Part shown: positions 40,481 through 51,424 of the stretch, piece by piece
Numbering within the stretch: position 1 is the stretch's first letter
Layout of the letters: each line of letters starts with the position of its first letter
Assembly: GCA_935421135.1 (NCBI GenBank)
Contig: OW285194.1
Coordinates: 620,001 to 684,000, forward strand
DNA length: 64,000 bases
Source of the DNA: Bugulina stolonifera
Lineage: Eukaryota; Bryozoa; Gymnolaemata; Cheilostomatida; Bugulidae
Reading direction: 5' to 3'
Notes under the pieces: model-generated
What the model saw: the letters and a program-made list of their open reading frames with translations, nothing else
Databases searched by the model: none
Told to the model about the DNA's origin: nothing
Program-made: the position numbers and the translations under genes

Positions 40481-41877
40481 GTTTCACCCAGATACTCCAC
40501 CTGTCCCAATTACAAATGTTACACAATGCCAACACTGTGCACTAGTTCTGGGTGCTCATGGTATTATTGGTGAAAGTGACTAGCTAATTATAGTATTTGT
40601 ACCTCACAAAGGGCTAGATGCTCCATACACTGACTGACTGACCATTGTACATGTATTATTGAATAAATACCAATAACAAAGAACCTATTATTCCAGCTGT
40701 TCTATGCTATACACATACTTCACCATAACACACTGTCTCACTGTGAGCGGCCCTCAAACTTTACCCCAAGCTCAATCATTACTTGAATTGCAAGAATATT
40801 ACAAGCCCATGTTGTTTAGTAAACAATTTGTCTAGACAGAAGGATATTCATCTTTTTAAATTAGTCTCATTTCAACAAAAGTTACAACTAGACCAACTTC
40901 CTATCATGATGCAATGTACTGTAGATCTAGCAGAACACTAACGCATTTCAACAAATACAAGAATTCACACTGCAGCTCTAAAGCAGGCTATAACATGGTA
41001 TAACTATTTCTCATTGCAGTGACAGCGAGAAAGACAGGGTTGATTTGACAACAATATATATCTCACCATCTGCTGCTAATGTATCATAGTATTATTGGTG
41101 AGAGTGACTAGCTAATTATAGTACTTGTACCTCACAGAGGGCTAGATGCTCCATACACCAACTGACTGACCATTGTACATGTATTATTGAATAAATACCA
41201 ATAACAAAGGACCTATTATTCAAACTGTTCTATGCTATACACATACTTCACCATAATACACTGTCTCACTGCTGAGCAGCCCTCAAACTTTACCCCAAGC
41301 TCAATCATTACATGAATTGTAAGAATATTACAAGTCCATGATGTTAGTAAACCTTTTGTCTAGACAGAAGAATGCTCATATTTTTAAATTAGTCTCATTT
41401 CAACCAACGTTACAACTAGACCAACTTCCTATCATGATGCAATGTACTGTAGATCTAGCAGAACACTAACGCATTTCAACAAATACAAGAATTCACACTG
41501 CAGCTCTAAAGCAGGCTATAACATGGTATAACTATTTCTCATTGCAGTGACAGCGAGAAAGACAGGGTTGATTTGACAACAATATATCTCACCATCTGCT
41601 GCTAATGTATCATAGTATTATTGGTGAAAGTGGACATAGCTATTAGTACTTGTATCTCACAAAGGGCTAGATGCTCCATACACCAACTGACTGACCATTG
41701 TACTTGTATTATTGAATAAATACCAATAACAAAGGACCTATTATTCCAGCTGTTCTATGCTATACACATACTTCACCATAATACACTGTCTCACTGCTGA
41801 GCAGCCCTCAAACTTTACCCCAAGCTCAATCATTACATGAATTGTAAGAATATTACAAGTCCATGATGTTAGTAAAC
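40481..41877 (+). repeat. left arm of a long inverted repeat
   Basis: This arm of ~1.4 kb pairs with 42203-43596 about a centre near 42040. It contains tandem ~527-bp units: the anchor gggctagatgctccatac occurs at 40611, 41138 and 41665. Outer edge: gtttcacccagatactcc pairs with the complement of ggtatctggatgaac near 43580-43594. No coding frame is preserved between units. Confidence 0.9.
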
Positions 41878-42202
41878 ATTTTGTCTAGGCAGAAGGATGC
41901 TCATATTTTTAAATTAGTCTCATTTCAACCAACGTTACAACTAGACCACTTCCTATCACGATGCAATGTACTGTAGATCTAGCAGAATACTAATGCATTT
42001 CAACAAATACAAGAATTCACACTGCAGCTCTAAAGCAGGCTATAACACGGTATAACTATTTCTCTTTGCAGTGACAGGGAGAAAGAGATAGTTGATTTGA
42101 CAACAATATATCTCATCATCTGCTGATAATTTGCCATAAGAAGTATTCAAGTCTGATGTAAAACTATATTTTGCCAACCAGTTCTGTCCAGAAAAAAAAT
42201 TT
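41878..42202. other. loop between the inverted-repeat arms
   Basis: About 325 bp that does not pair. Its left ~240 bp is the rest of the third direct unit, and its right part (from about 42130) contains an A8/T4 tract and no match to the unit. Confidence 0.8.
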
Positions 42203-43596
42203 TTACTAAACTTCATGGACTTGTAGTATTCTTACAATTCATGTAATGATTGAGCTTAGGGTAAAGTTTGAGGGCTGCTCACAGTGAGACAGTGTGTTAT
42301 GGTGAAGTACATGTATAGCATAGAACAGCTGGAATAATAGGTCCTTTGTTATTGGTGTTTATTCAATAATACATGTACAATGGTCAGTCAGTTGGTGTAT
42401 GGAGCATCTAGCCCTTTGTGAGATACAAGTACTAATAGCTATGTCCACTTTCACCAATAATACTATGATACATTAGCAGCAGATGGTGAGATATATTGTT
42501 GTCAAATCAACCCTGTCTTTCTCGCTGTCACTGCAATGAGAAATAGTTATACCATGTTATAGCCTGCTTTAGAGCTGCAGTGTGAATTCTTGTATTTGTT
42601 GAAATGCGTTAGTGTTCTGCTAGATCTACAGTACATTGCATCATGATAGGAAGTTGGTCTAGTTGTAACGTTGGTTGAAATGAGACTAATTTAAAAATAT
42701 GAGCATTCTTCTGTCTAGACAAAAGGTTTACTAACATCATGGACTTGTAATATTCTTACAATTCATGTAATGATTGAGCTTTGGGTAAAATTTGAGGGCT
42801 GCTCACAGTGAGACAGTGTATTATGGTGAAGTATGTGTATAGCATAGAACAGTTTGAATAATAGGTCCTTTGTTATTGGTATTTATTCCATAATACATGT
42901 ACAATGGTCAGTCAGTCAGTGTATGGAGCATCTAGCCCTTTGTGAGGTACAAGTACTAATAGCTATGTCCACTTTCACCAATAATACTATGATACATTAG
43001 CAGCAGATGATGAGAAATATTGTTGTCAAATCAATTATCTCTTTCTCCATGTCACTCCAATGAGAAATAGTTATACCATGTTATAGCCTGCTTTAGAGCT
43101 GCAGTGTGAATTCTTGTATTTGTTGAAATGCATTAGTATTCTGTTAGATCTACAGTACATTGCATCGTTATAGGAAGTGGTCTAGTTGCAACTTAGTTGA
43201 AATGGGACTAATTTAAAAATATGAACATCCTTCTGTCTAGACAAAATGTTTACTAGCATCATGGACTTGTAATATTCTTACAATTCATGTAATGATTGAG
43301 CTTGGGGTAAAGTTTGAGGGCTGCTCACAGTGAGACAGTGTATTATGGTGAAGTATGTGTATAGCATAGAACAGTTTGAATAATAGGTCCTTTGTTATTG
43401 GTATTTATTAGATAATATATCTACAATGGTCAGTCAGTCAGTGTATGGAGCATCTAGCCCTTTGTGAGGTACAAGTACTATAATTAGCTAGTCACTTTCA
43501 CCAATATTACCATGAGCACCAATGTTTGAACTAGTGCACAGTGTTGACATTGTGTAATATCTGTAATTCGGACAGGTGGGGTATCTGGATGAACAG
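42203..43596 (-). repeat. right arm of the long inverted repeat
   Basis: This holds inverted copies of the ~527-bp unit: the complement of the anchor occurs at 42398, 42923 and 43444. The distances to the left-arm anchors sum to nearly the same value (about 84,075), so the arms are collinear with only small indels. Confidence 0.9.
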
Positions 43597-43640
43597 AAAA
43601 CTGACCCATGTTTTGAGTACTATGCAGCACTATGAAAGCA

Positions 43641-44515
43641 TTGGGCTTATTTTAGCAAATGTTACAAGTAGACCAACTTCCTATCACAATATAAAGTAGA
43701 ACTAGCAGGATACTAAGGCATTTCAACAAATACAAGAATTCAGACTTCAGCTCCAAAGCAGGCTATAACATGGTATAACTATTTCTCATTGCAGTGACAG
43801 CGAGAAAGACAGGGTTGATTTGACAACAATATATCTCACCATCTGCTGCTAATGTATCATAGTATTATTGGTGAAAGTGGACATAGCTATTAGTACTTGT
43901 ACCTCACAAAGGGCTAGATGCTCCATACACTGACTGACTGACCATTGTACATGTATTATTGAATAAATACCAATAACAAAGGACCTATTATTCAAACTGT
44001 TCTATGCCATACATGTACTTCACCATAACACACTGTCTCACTGTGAGCAGCCCTCAAACTTTACCCCAAGCTCAATCATTACATGAATTGCAAGAATATT
44101 ACAAGCCCATGATGTTAGTAAACATTTTGTCTAGATAGAAGGATGTTCATATTTTTAAATTAGTCTCATTTCAACAAACGTTACAACTAGACCAACTTCC
44201 TATCACGATGTAATGTACTGTAGATCTAGCAGAATACTAAAGCATTTCAACAGATACAAGAATTCACACTGCAGCTCTAAAGCAGGCTATAACATGGTAT
44301 AACTATTTCACATTGCAGTGACAGGGAGAAAGAGATAGTTGATTTGACAACAATATATCTCGCCATCTTCTGCTAATGTATCATAGTATTATTGGTGAAA
44401 GTGGACATAGCTAATAGTGTACTTTCACCTCACAAAGGGCTAGATGCTCCATACACTGACTGAACAACCAGTGTGCTCATGGGTAAATACCAATAACAAA
44501 ATACTTATTATTCAC
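43641..44515 (+). repeat. further direct copies of the 527-bp unit
   Basis: After a short non-repeat gap the unit returns in the plus orientation: a partial copy from about 43641, anchors at 43911 and 44437, then decay within the next ~80 bp. The element therefore has direct, inverted and direct blocks in a row. Confidence 0.85.
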
Positions 44516-45786
44516 ACTGTTCTATGCTATACTTTACCAAAATATACAGTCTTTGGCACTGAAACTTTGCTGGTCTGCCCATCTGCATACTTAGATAAAT
44601 TGGGCAGATGGTACAAATCCATGCTGCTCAGGAAACAACTTTTTTGGTCACATTATGCTAATATTGCTGTCTGCTGCCTATCCCAATTTTTATTCTGTTT
44701 ATGGAGAAACCTGAAATCACTCCCAGCTCCAACTTGTCATGTTTTACAACACAGCATAAACAAGATGGAAAATAGAACTTGCTAGCCCACTTTGCCTCAC
44801 TAAATAACAAAACTGTAAACATGATTATTCTGACACATATAAATAATATGCACAGTGGTACATATCTTTAACTAACATAAATAAGTCTATTGAATAGAAA
44901 ATTTCTCAGAAGAGAGTGGAATCATAAGTAATCATTCACAGCAACCTGTTTACTGTAGTCAAATTATTATTATATAAAACTGTATAATTAACTTGTTGGC
45001 AACAGTTAACTGCAGAACACAGGTGATGCCACAAATGATAAACCATGTATGCATGTACATGCATGACCAAATAGCTTTCGAAACTTTACACCAAAACCAC
45101 ATCTAGCTATATCTACTGGAAATATATTAAATAAATTACATGGGGCATATTATGGAACACAAGTAATATCAAACATGTACACAGAGGGGTTGGAGTTTTA
45201 CTGAGAACAAATTGAGTTATTTAGACCAATTCCACACTCTGATTAAACGTATGCTACGATTATGGTAAATTGTCTCTAGACAGCTAAAGCTGCCCTCTGT
45301 ATTTAGTGCTAGAAACTGTATGTTATGCTAAAACTCTGTCTCTCAAATTTCCTTGTGAGAATATGTGGCATAACAGACTAGTAGGTGACAGTACTACAGT
45401 CTATAATTGTGTAATATTTGTTGATCCTCCATGCACATAATATGATGGGATTAGACTGAAATCACCCATATTAGGAAAACAGAAGAGGCAAGGGCAATCA
45501 GTTGAGTCCAGTTCAGTTCCAGTGTCTACCTTACCTGTGAATAAATCAGAACAAATTTACTTGAATAATCCATTAGAAAAATGAAAAGAGGGTAAAGTAA
45601 TTAGTTAGTTACAAATAATATAGAAATTTACTTTATAGGCCTATATATAATCCTTCTATCTTGGACAGACTTCAGTCCAGCAAGACTTTCGACACTAGAA
45701 ACACCTAACTGTCAAAAATTTCAGTAAGCAACAGTTCAACATTGAATTATACCTACCAGAGCATAACTTTGTTTCATAGAACTATA
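44516..45786. other. AT-rich spacer
   Basis: No gene or repeat recognised. The plus frame 44444-44785 starts inside a decayed copy of the 527-bp unit and has no domain, so I do not call it. A likely acceptor (ctaccag) lies at about 45760, just before the next gene. Confidence 0.45.
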
Positions 45787-46166
45787 ATGCCTATATCAGC
45801 ACCAGTCTTCTGCGGTTACGCTGACTGTTATTTGTGGAGCTTAGATGATGAGGGCTATCTGCAATACAACAAACACCTCATGGAAGATCACCCAAACATG
45901 AAAATTAAACATGGAGTGTGGGTCAAGCATAAAGACAGACTGGCAGATCAATTAATGAAACAGTAAGTGCATTAAACTAGGGGGAGCTGCTGATCAAACA
46001 CCCTACAATATTATTGCTATAAATGCTTGATTAAACTTTCAAATGTTCAAATTAGCAAAAATTACGGTTTACCATATCACTTAAATCAAAATATCACATT
46101 TTATTTTTATTTTTTGTACTTAGTTGCCAACAGGCAATAAAACCTGGAACAAATTCCCAGTTAAAT
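45787..46166 (+). CDS. unknown split protein with possible Cys/His zinc-binding motif
   Basis: Exon 45787-45962 and exon 46124-46166 join in frame across a GT-AG intron (donor gtaagt at 45963, acceptor gtacttag). The second exon ends at another gtaagt in phase 0, giving 73 codons with no stop. The product starts MPISAPVFCGYADCYLW and contains C-x4-C (CGYADC) followed after 15 residues by H-x4-H (HLMEDH). That resembles a C2H2 finger with unusually long spacing; Zn binding is an inference. The rest is charged and helical-looking (VKHKDRLADQLMKQ, then HCQQAIKPG). The frame stays open upstream to an ATG at 45742, but 45787 fits better after the acceptor-like site. More exons must follow; I could not link the block at 46634 in frame. 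Family not recognised. Confidence 0.45.
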
Positions 46167-46633
46167 GTAAGTGTAATTACAAATTTAGGCCTATTTAAAC
46201 TGTAATTGACTAATATTGTAATGATTATCACATGGAGTATTATTCCAACAATTGCTAGAGCTGGATGATGGACACTATTAAAATATGTACATATTTATAG
46301 TGGCTATGCACAACTCCTAAGTGACGGTGTATTAGTAATGTGGGTGCTTTGTAGTGTAATTGTCCCTGACAGTCTATTACATTATATAAATTGCAGTTCT
46401 GCTCAAGATTTCCGATTCCAATCATATTAGACTGATATTGGTGCTGATTGTTAATAAGTAACGGTTCTATTCTATCAAATGTTCATCCAACATGTTGTGG
46501 TTAGCAACAGAGTTGCACACCAATCACAACTGGCAGATAGAGCAGCATGCTGCTGAGAGCCAAAGTGCCCAGTGCACCCATTTTCACTATTACGAAATAC
46601 GTATACATATAGATCATGTACCTGGTTTTTCAG

Positions 46634-46833
46634 CAGCCAATATGATGATGGTCGAAAGGGACAGGACCTCTACATCAAGACCTTTTCCTTGGGATGCTGG
46701 GCCTCACTATCAACACAAGAGAGGAGTGAACACACACTCATCAACTGTCGAGGATGTGGGAAAAATGACATCTTTCAACTGAAGAAGAAAAATAAAGTGT
46801 TTTGCACTCTTGCAAAATATGAGAAGTTACCAG
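46634..46833 (+). CDS. possible further exon, Cys/Lys-rich
   Basis: A block with a good acceptor (ggtttttcag) and a donor (ccag then gtagtc) has one frame open throughout: QYDDGRKGQDLYIK, then CWASLSTQER, then a CRGC pair (NCRGCGKND), LKKKNKVFC and LAKYEKLPG. The composition looks coding, and the C-x2-C could bind metal. It lies 470 bp after the exon at 46124-46166 on the same strand. Its incoming phase (2) does not fit that exon's outgoing phase (0), so an unseen exon lies between them or it belongs to another transcript. Confidence 0.4.
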
Positions 46834-46947
46834 GTAGTCAATTCAACCATTTGCCACTTAAAACTTCCAATTCTCGAACTATTGAATCAGCGAGCTGATC
46901 TTCTTTAATTGCAGAAAGATAAAATGCTTTACTTGTGTATCTATTAC

Positions 46948-47167
46948 CTCCTCATGCCGTAGGAACGACAACCACCTCCATCCACTCCTATCCTCTCACA
47001 AGAAGGACACCAATACCTCCAGTCACACTCAGATGATTCTACTATATATGATCCTTGCTCTTTAGTAATCGACACTTCCCCTGCTGATACACAGCTACCT
47101 CTCCTACCAGCTGTGTTTATCTTCTGGTAGGTAGGGATTTTCCAGTCTACAGGAGAGCTCAAGCAAG
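46948..47167 (-). CDS. six-cysteine module exon, unit 1
   Basis: On the minus strand an exon-like block starts after an acceptor (acctgttctag) and ends at a donor-like ag/gtaata. The one open frame encodes about 72 residues: SPVDWKIPTYQKINTAGRRG, GSCVSAGE, ESSECDWRYWCPSCERIG and GGGCRSYG. With the Cys lost at the start of this copy (CLN in most others is LSS here) it keeps five Cys plus Trp pairs, as expected of a small disulphide-bonded extracellular module. Family not recognised. With the gtaata donor the exon is 220 nt and not a multiple of three. An internal gtggtt donor (exon end 46976) would give a 192-nt, phase 1-1 exon that could be chained. Confidence 0.55.
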
Positions 47168-47316
47168 CTAGAACAGGTAAAACATGCTAGCCATATTATA
47201 TACATAACAAGATATAATATAATGTACATGTACACATATAGGCTATCTTTCAGCAATCATATCAAACGGGTCATTTCTATTTTATCACCATACTGAACAA
47301 TTATTGCAGCTATTAC

Positions 47317-47536
47317 CTCCTCATGCCGTAGGAACGACAACCACCTCCATCCACTCCTATCCTCTCACAAGAAGGACACCAATACCTACAGTCACACTCA
47401 GATGATTCTACTATATATGATCCTCGCTCTTTAGTAATCGACTCTTCCCCTGCTGATACACAGCTACCTCTCCTACCAGCTGTGTTTATCCTCTGGTAGG
47501 TAGGGATTCTCCAGTCTACCGGAGAGTTCAGGCAAG
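47317..47536 (-). CDS. six-cysteine module exon, unit 2
   Basis: 220 nt, intact. It has CLNSPVDWRIPTYQR, GSCVSAGEES, SSECDCRYWCPSC and GGGCRSYG, so an extra Cys replaces the Trp after ECD. The open frame extends upstream to an ATG at 47618, but the intervening residues include a typical acceptor (acctgttctag) and are probably intron. Confidence 0.55.
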
Positions 47537-48660
47537 CTAGAACAGGTGAAACTTGATTATTGAAAATGTTACAGGTATATTCTGCATTCACATGTATATT
47601 AGCAAGGGAAGTTTTCAAACGATAGGAACATGAAAATGAGGATGCTGTATAGTATAATGATTTAAGCGGGGAACTCCAGGAAGGAATGTCTAGCTAAAGG
47701 TTCTCACTCTTTGGTGTTTGTGTTGTGTATATATCCAGTCTTGATTTTTCATTCCAAATTCGAGTTCAATATGACCACTCAATGATATTGTGCACAATCA
47801 TTTAATATATACAGTGCATATAAGGATTGTTTATCAGACAGTATAAGAAGCAATGTACAGTGACTGTAAATAACGATTAGAAAGATGGCAATTCCAGGAA
47901 TATAGAAGTAAGAAATTAATAAACAAATATACTTTGTGTAAAATTGTTCATTTTCCTTTTACTAATCAGAACAGTTAAAGGTTTTAGTACAGTAAAGGAT
48001 TGCACATTCACAAATGTGCTATATATTATACTTGTAGGACAGCCAAAGCCATTCAAAGCTTTCTATTGTGATATCTGCTCCTAGGTTTTGGGCCACAGTC
48101 ACTCTGACTGAACTATCTGCTGCACACATCAACATCCAGCTTGAGCCTTACAAAGGTAAATCTATTGTTCAGTTTACCACACAAATTTTCCACACCTTCC
48201 TTTGGTAGCTTCTGGGGAACTAATTCAACTTCCTTCTTTCAGCAATACACAACGCAACATTTGACTTTTTTGTTATGTTGCAGTTCTATTAGCTTAATAT
48301 AATTATTATATTCTGTAACATATTTTTATTATCTTACCATTTTCACATGGTAAATTATTTACAACCTCATTTACAACTGAGAATTTGCATTTTGCTGCTC
48401 TGTTCTTACCAGTGCCACCACACTCAAACAACAAAGTTCTCCACTCTCCTGCATTCTTCAAAGAGCATTTCCACTAAAAGGTGTTTCTCTCCCAGACAGT
48501 AGATCATCTCAAGTCTCGATCATTCAAAGTGAGGAACCGAGACATTAAATGGCACAGAATTAAAATTATGGTAACTGATATAGCTAAATACAGCGTAGTT
48601 GTAAGCAAACATATAAATAGGTTGGTGTATTACATGCAAGACTAGTCATGCAGCTATTAC
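47537..48660. other. non-repeat gap between modules 2 and 3
   Basis: This interrupts the ~372-bp period of the cysteine-rich array for about 1.1 kb. It contains the possible plus-strand exon at 48038-48155; otherwise it is AT-rich with no recognised feature. Confidence 0.5.
48038..48155 (+). CDS. possible coding exon, beta-strand-like
   Basis: A block between an acceptor (atacttgtag) and a good donor (acaaag then gtaaat) is open in one frame for 39 codons: DSQSHSKLSIVISAPRFW, then ATVTLTELSAAHINIQLEPYK. The alternating hydrophobic pattern suggests beta strands, as in an extracellular domain. This reading is on the opposite strand to the cysteine-rich modules that flank it. No family recognised, and a single short exon is weak evidence. 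Confidence 0.3.
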
Positions 48661-48880
48661 CTCCTCATGCCGTAGGAACGACAACCACCTCCATCCACTC
48701 CTATCCTCTCACAAGAAGGACACCAATAGTTCCAGTCACACTCAGATAATTCTACTATATATGATCCTCGGTCTTTAGCGATTGACACTTCCCCTGCTGA
48801 TACACAACTACCTCTCCTACCAGTTGTGTTTGTCCTCTGGTAGGTAGAGATTCTCCAGTCTACAGAAGGGTTCAAGCAAG
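48661..48880 (-). CDS. six-cysteine module exon, unit 3
   Basis: 220 nt, intact: CLNPSVDWRISTYQR, GSCVSAGEVS, LSECDWNYWCPSC and GGGCRSYG. Reading upstream without splicing, the frame stays open to an ATG at 48971 and gives a hydrophobic start (IIWILWLACLPVLAC) that looks like a signal peptide. A separate small secreted Cys-rich protein of 104 residues is therefore an alternative to a spliced module. The upstream stretch has the acceptor found in all units, which favours splicing. Confidence 0.55.
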
Positions 48881-49031
48881 CTAAAACCGGTAAACATGCT
48901 AGCCATAATATCCATATTATATACATATATAATATACAGTACATATACACAAATACGCTATCTTTCAGCAATCATATTAAACGTGTCACTTCTATTTTAT
49001 CACCATACTGAACAATTAATGCATCTATTAC

Positions 49032-49251
49032 CTCCTATTGCTGTAGGAACGACAACCACCTTCATCCACTCCTATCCTCTCACAAGAAGGACACCAATAC
49101 CCCCAGTCACACTGAGATGATTCTACTATATATGATCCTTGCTCTTTAGTAATCGACATTTCCCCTGCTGATACACAGCTACCTCTCCTACCAGTTGTGT
49201 TTATCCTCTGGTAGGTAGGGATTCTGCAGTCTACAGGAGAGTTCAAACAAT
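49032..49251 (-). CDS. six-cysteine module exon, unit 4
   Basis: 220 nt, intact. It has CLNSPVDCRIPTYQR (Trp to Cys), GSCVSAGEMS, SQCDWGYWCPSC and a diverged end (DEGGCRSYSNRR). It starts at an acceptor gttttag. It lies 371 bp after unit 3 in the tandem register. Confidence 0.5.
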
Positions 49252-49403
49252 CTAAAACAGGTAAAACATGCTAGCCATAATATACATATTATATACATAT
49301 ATAATATACAGTACATATACACAAATACGCTATCTTTCAGCAATCATATTAAACGGGTCACTTCTATTTTATCACCATACTGAACAATTAAAGCATCTAT
49401 TAC

Positions 49404-49623
49404 CTCCTATTGCCGTAGGGACGACAACCACCTCCATCCACTCCTATCCTCCCACAAGAAGAACACCAATACTTCCAGTCACACTCAGATGATTCTACTA
49501 TATATGATCCTCGCTCTTTAGTGATCGACTCTTCCCCTGCTGATACACAGCTACCTCTCCTACCAGCTGTGTTTATCCTCTGGTAAGTAGATGTTGTCCA
49601 GTCTACAAGAGAGTTCAAACAAT
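49404..49623 (-). CDS. six-cysteine module exon, unit 5
   Basis: 220 nt, intact: CLNSLVDWTTSTYQR, GSCVSAGEES, SSECDWKYWCSSC and GGGCRPYGNRR. The substitutions lie mainly between the Cys residues, and the cysteines are kept, which suggests past constraint on the fold. Confidence 0.5.
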
Positions 49624-49775
49624 CTAAAACAGGTAAAACATGCTAGCCATAATATACATATTATATACATATATAATATACAGTACATATACACAAATAC
49701 GCTATCTTTCAGCAATCATATTAAACGGATCACTTCTATTTTATCACCATACTGAACAATTAATGCATCTATTAC

Positions 49776-50002
49776 CTCCTCATGCCGTAGGGACGACAAC
49801 CACCTCCATCCACTCCTATCCTCTCACAAGAAGGACACCAATATTTTCAGTCACACTCAGATGATTCTACTATAATATATGATCCTCGGTCTTTAGTGAT
49901 TGACACTTCCCCTGCTGATACACAACTACCTCTCCTACCAGCTACCTATGTTTATCCTCTGGTAGGTAGAGATTCTCCAGTCTACAAGAGAGTTCAAATA
50001 AG
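49776..50002 (-). pseudogene. six-cysteine module, unit 6, broken
   Basis: 227 nt instead of 220. There is a 3-nt in-frame insertion (extra Ile in the GSYIV region), a 4-nt insertion (ctacctatg in place of ctgtg near 49940) that shifts the frame, and a TGA in place of the Trp codon after ECD (49847-49849). Not translatable as a module. Confidence 0.7.
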
Positions 50003-50153
50003 CTAAAACAGGTAAACGTGCTAGCCATAATATCCATATTATATACATATATAATATACAGTACATATACACAAATACGCTATCTTTCAGCAATCATATT
50101 AAACGGGTCACTTCTATTTTATCACCATACTGAACAATTAATGCATCTATTAC

Positions 50154-50372
50154 CTCCTCATGCCGTAGGGACGACAACCACCTCCATCCACTCCTATCCT
50201 CTCACAAGAAGGACACCAATATTTTCAGTCACACTCAGATGATGCTACTATTATGATCCTTGCTCTTTAGTAATCGACACTTCCCCTGCTGATACACAGC
50301 TACCTCTCCTACCAGCTGTGTTTATCCTCTGGTAGGTAGGGATTCTCCAGTCTACAGGAGAGCTCAAGCAAG
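50154..50372 (-). pseudogene. six-cysteine module, unit 7, broken
   Basis: 219 nt. It shares the Trp-to-TGA change (50225-50227) with units 6 and 8 and has lost one base in the GSYIV region, which also creates a TAA. The upstream acceptor region is altered (acatgttctag). Confidence 0.7.
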
Positions 50373-50521
50373 CTAGAACATGTAAAACATGCTAGCCATA
50401 TTATATACATAACAAGATATAATATAATGTACATGTACACATATAGGCTATCTTTCAGCAATCATATCAAACGGGTCATTTCTATTTCATCACCATACTG
50501 AACAATTATTGCAGCTATTAC

Positions 50522-50744
50522 CTCCTCATGCCGTAGAAACGACAACCATCTCCATCCACTCCTATCCTCTCACAAGAAGGACACCAATATTTTCAGTCAC
50601 ACTCAGATGATTCTACTATAATATATGATCATCGGTCTTTAGTGATTGACACTTCCCCTGCTGATACACAACTACCTCTCCTACCAGCTGTGTTTATCCT
50701 CTGGTAGGTAGAGATTCTCCAGTCTACAGGAGAGTTCAAACAAG
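50522..50744 (-). pseudogene. six-cysteine module, unit 8, broken
   Basis: 223 nt. It has the 3-nt in-frame insertion of unit 6 and the shared TGA (50593-50595); otherwise the frame is kept on both sides. The shared nonsense change in units 6-8 shows that they were amplified from one already broken copy, or homogenised by conversion. Confidence 0.7.
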
Positions 50745-50890
50745 CTAAAACAGGTAAACATGCTAGCCATAATAAACATCTTATATACATATATGATATA
50801 CATAAACACAAATACGCTATCTTTCAGCAAGCATATTAAACGGGTCATTTCTATTTTATCACCATACTGAACAATTAATGCATCTATTAC

Positions 50891-51110
50891 CTCCTCATGC
50901 CGTAGGGACGACAACCACCTCCATCCACTCCTATCCTCTCACAAGAAGAACACCAATACCTCCAGTCACACTCAGATGATTCTATTATATATGATCCTTG
51001 CTCTTTAGTAATCGACACTTCCCCTGCTGATACACAGCTACCTCTCCTACCAGCTGTGTTTATCCTCTGGTAGGTAGAGATTCTCCAGTCTACAGGAGAG
51101 TTCAAATAAG
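50891..51110 (-). CDS. six-cysteine module exon, unit 9
   Basis: 220 nt, intact: YLNSPVDWRISTYQR (first Cys replaced by Tyr), GSCVSAGEVS, SSECDWRYWCSSC and GGGCRPYG. Read without splicing the frame continues to an ATG at 51180 with a hydrophobic start (IRILWLACLPVLAY), as in unit 3. Confidence 0.5.
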
Positions 51111-51236
51111 CTAAAACAGGTAAACATGCTAGCCATAATATCCGTATTGTATACATATATACATATTTTTCAGCAATCATATTAAACGGGTCACTTCTAT
51201 TTTATCACCATACTGAACAATTAATGCAGCTATTAC

Positions 51237-51418
51237 ACCCTCATGCCGTAAGGACGACAACCATCTCCATCCACTCCTATCTTCTTACTAGAAGGACACC
51301 AATACCTCCAGTCACACTCAGATGATTCTACTATATGTGATCCTCGCTTTCCCTGCTGATACACAGCTGCCTCTCCTACTAGCTCTGCTTATTATTTGTC
51401 AAACTGAAGTTTCCTCAA
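51237..51418 (-). pseudogene. six-cysteine module, unit 10, truncated
   Basis: The shortest and most diverged copy (about 182 nt). The donor is changed (ggtgtaata), a stretch is missing between GSY and the GE region (cctcgctttccctgctg), and the 5' third no longer matches. It marks the start (minus-strand 5' end) of the array. Confidence 0.65.
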
Positions 51419-51424
51419 CTACAG

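Noticed and set aside
44444..44785. 113-codon plus-strand frame
   Set aside because: It begins within a decayed 527-bp repeat unit and has no domain; chance length is plausible.
46492..46782. 96-codon plus-strand frame overlapping the exon at 46634
   Set aside because: It lies in a different frame from the one with CRGC and Lys-rich sequence, and its residues (His, Ser, Thr rich) look like an out-of-frame shadow.
48896..50242. 74-codon plus-strand frames in the cysteine-rich array
   Set aside because: They are the antisense of the module exons and their intron. The minus strand has the conserved Cys pattern and the splice sites.
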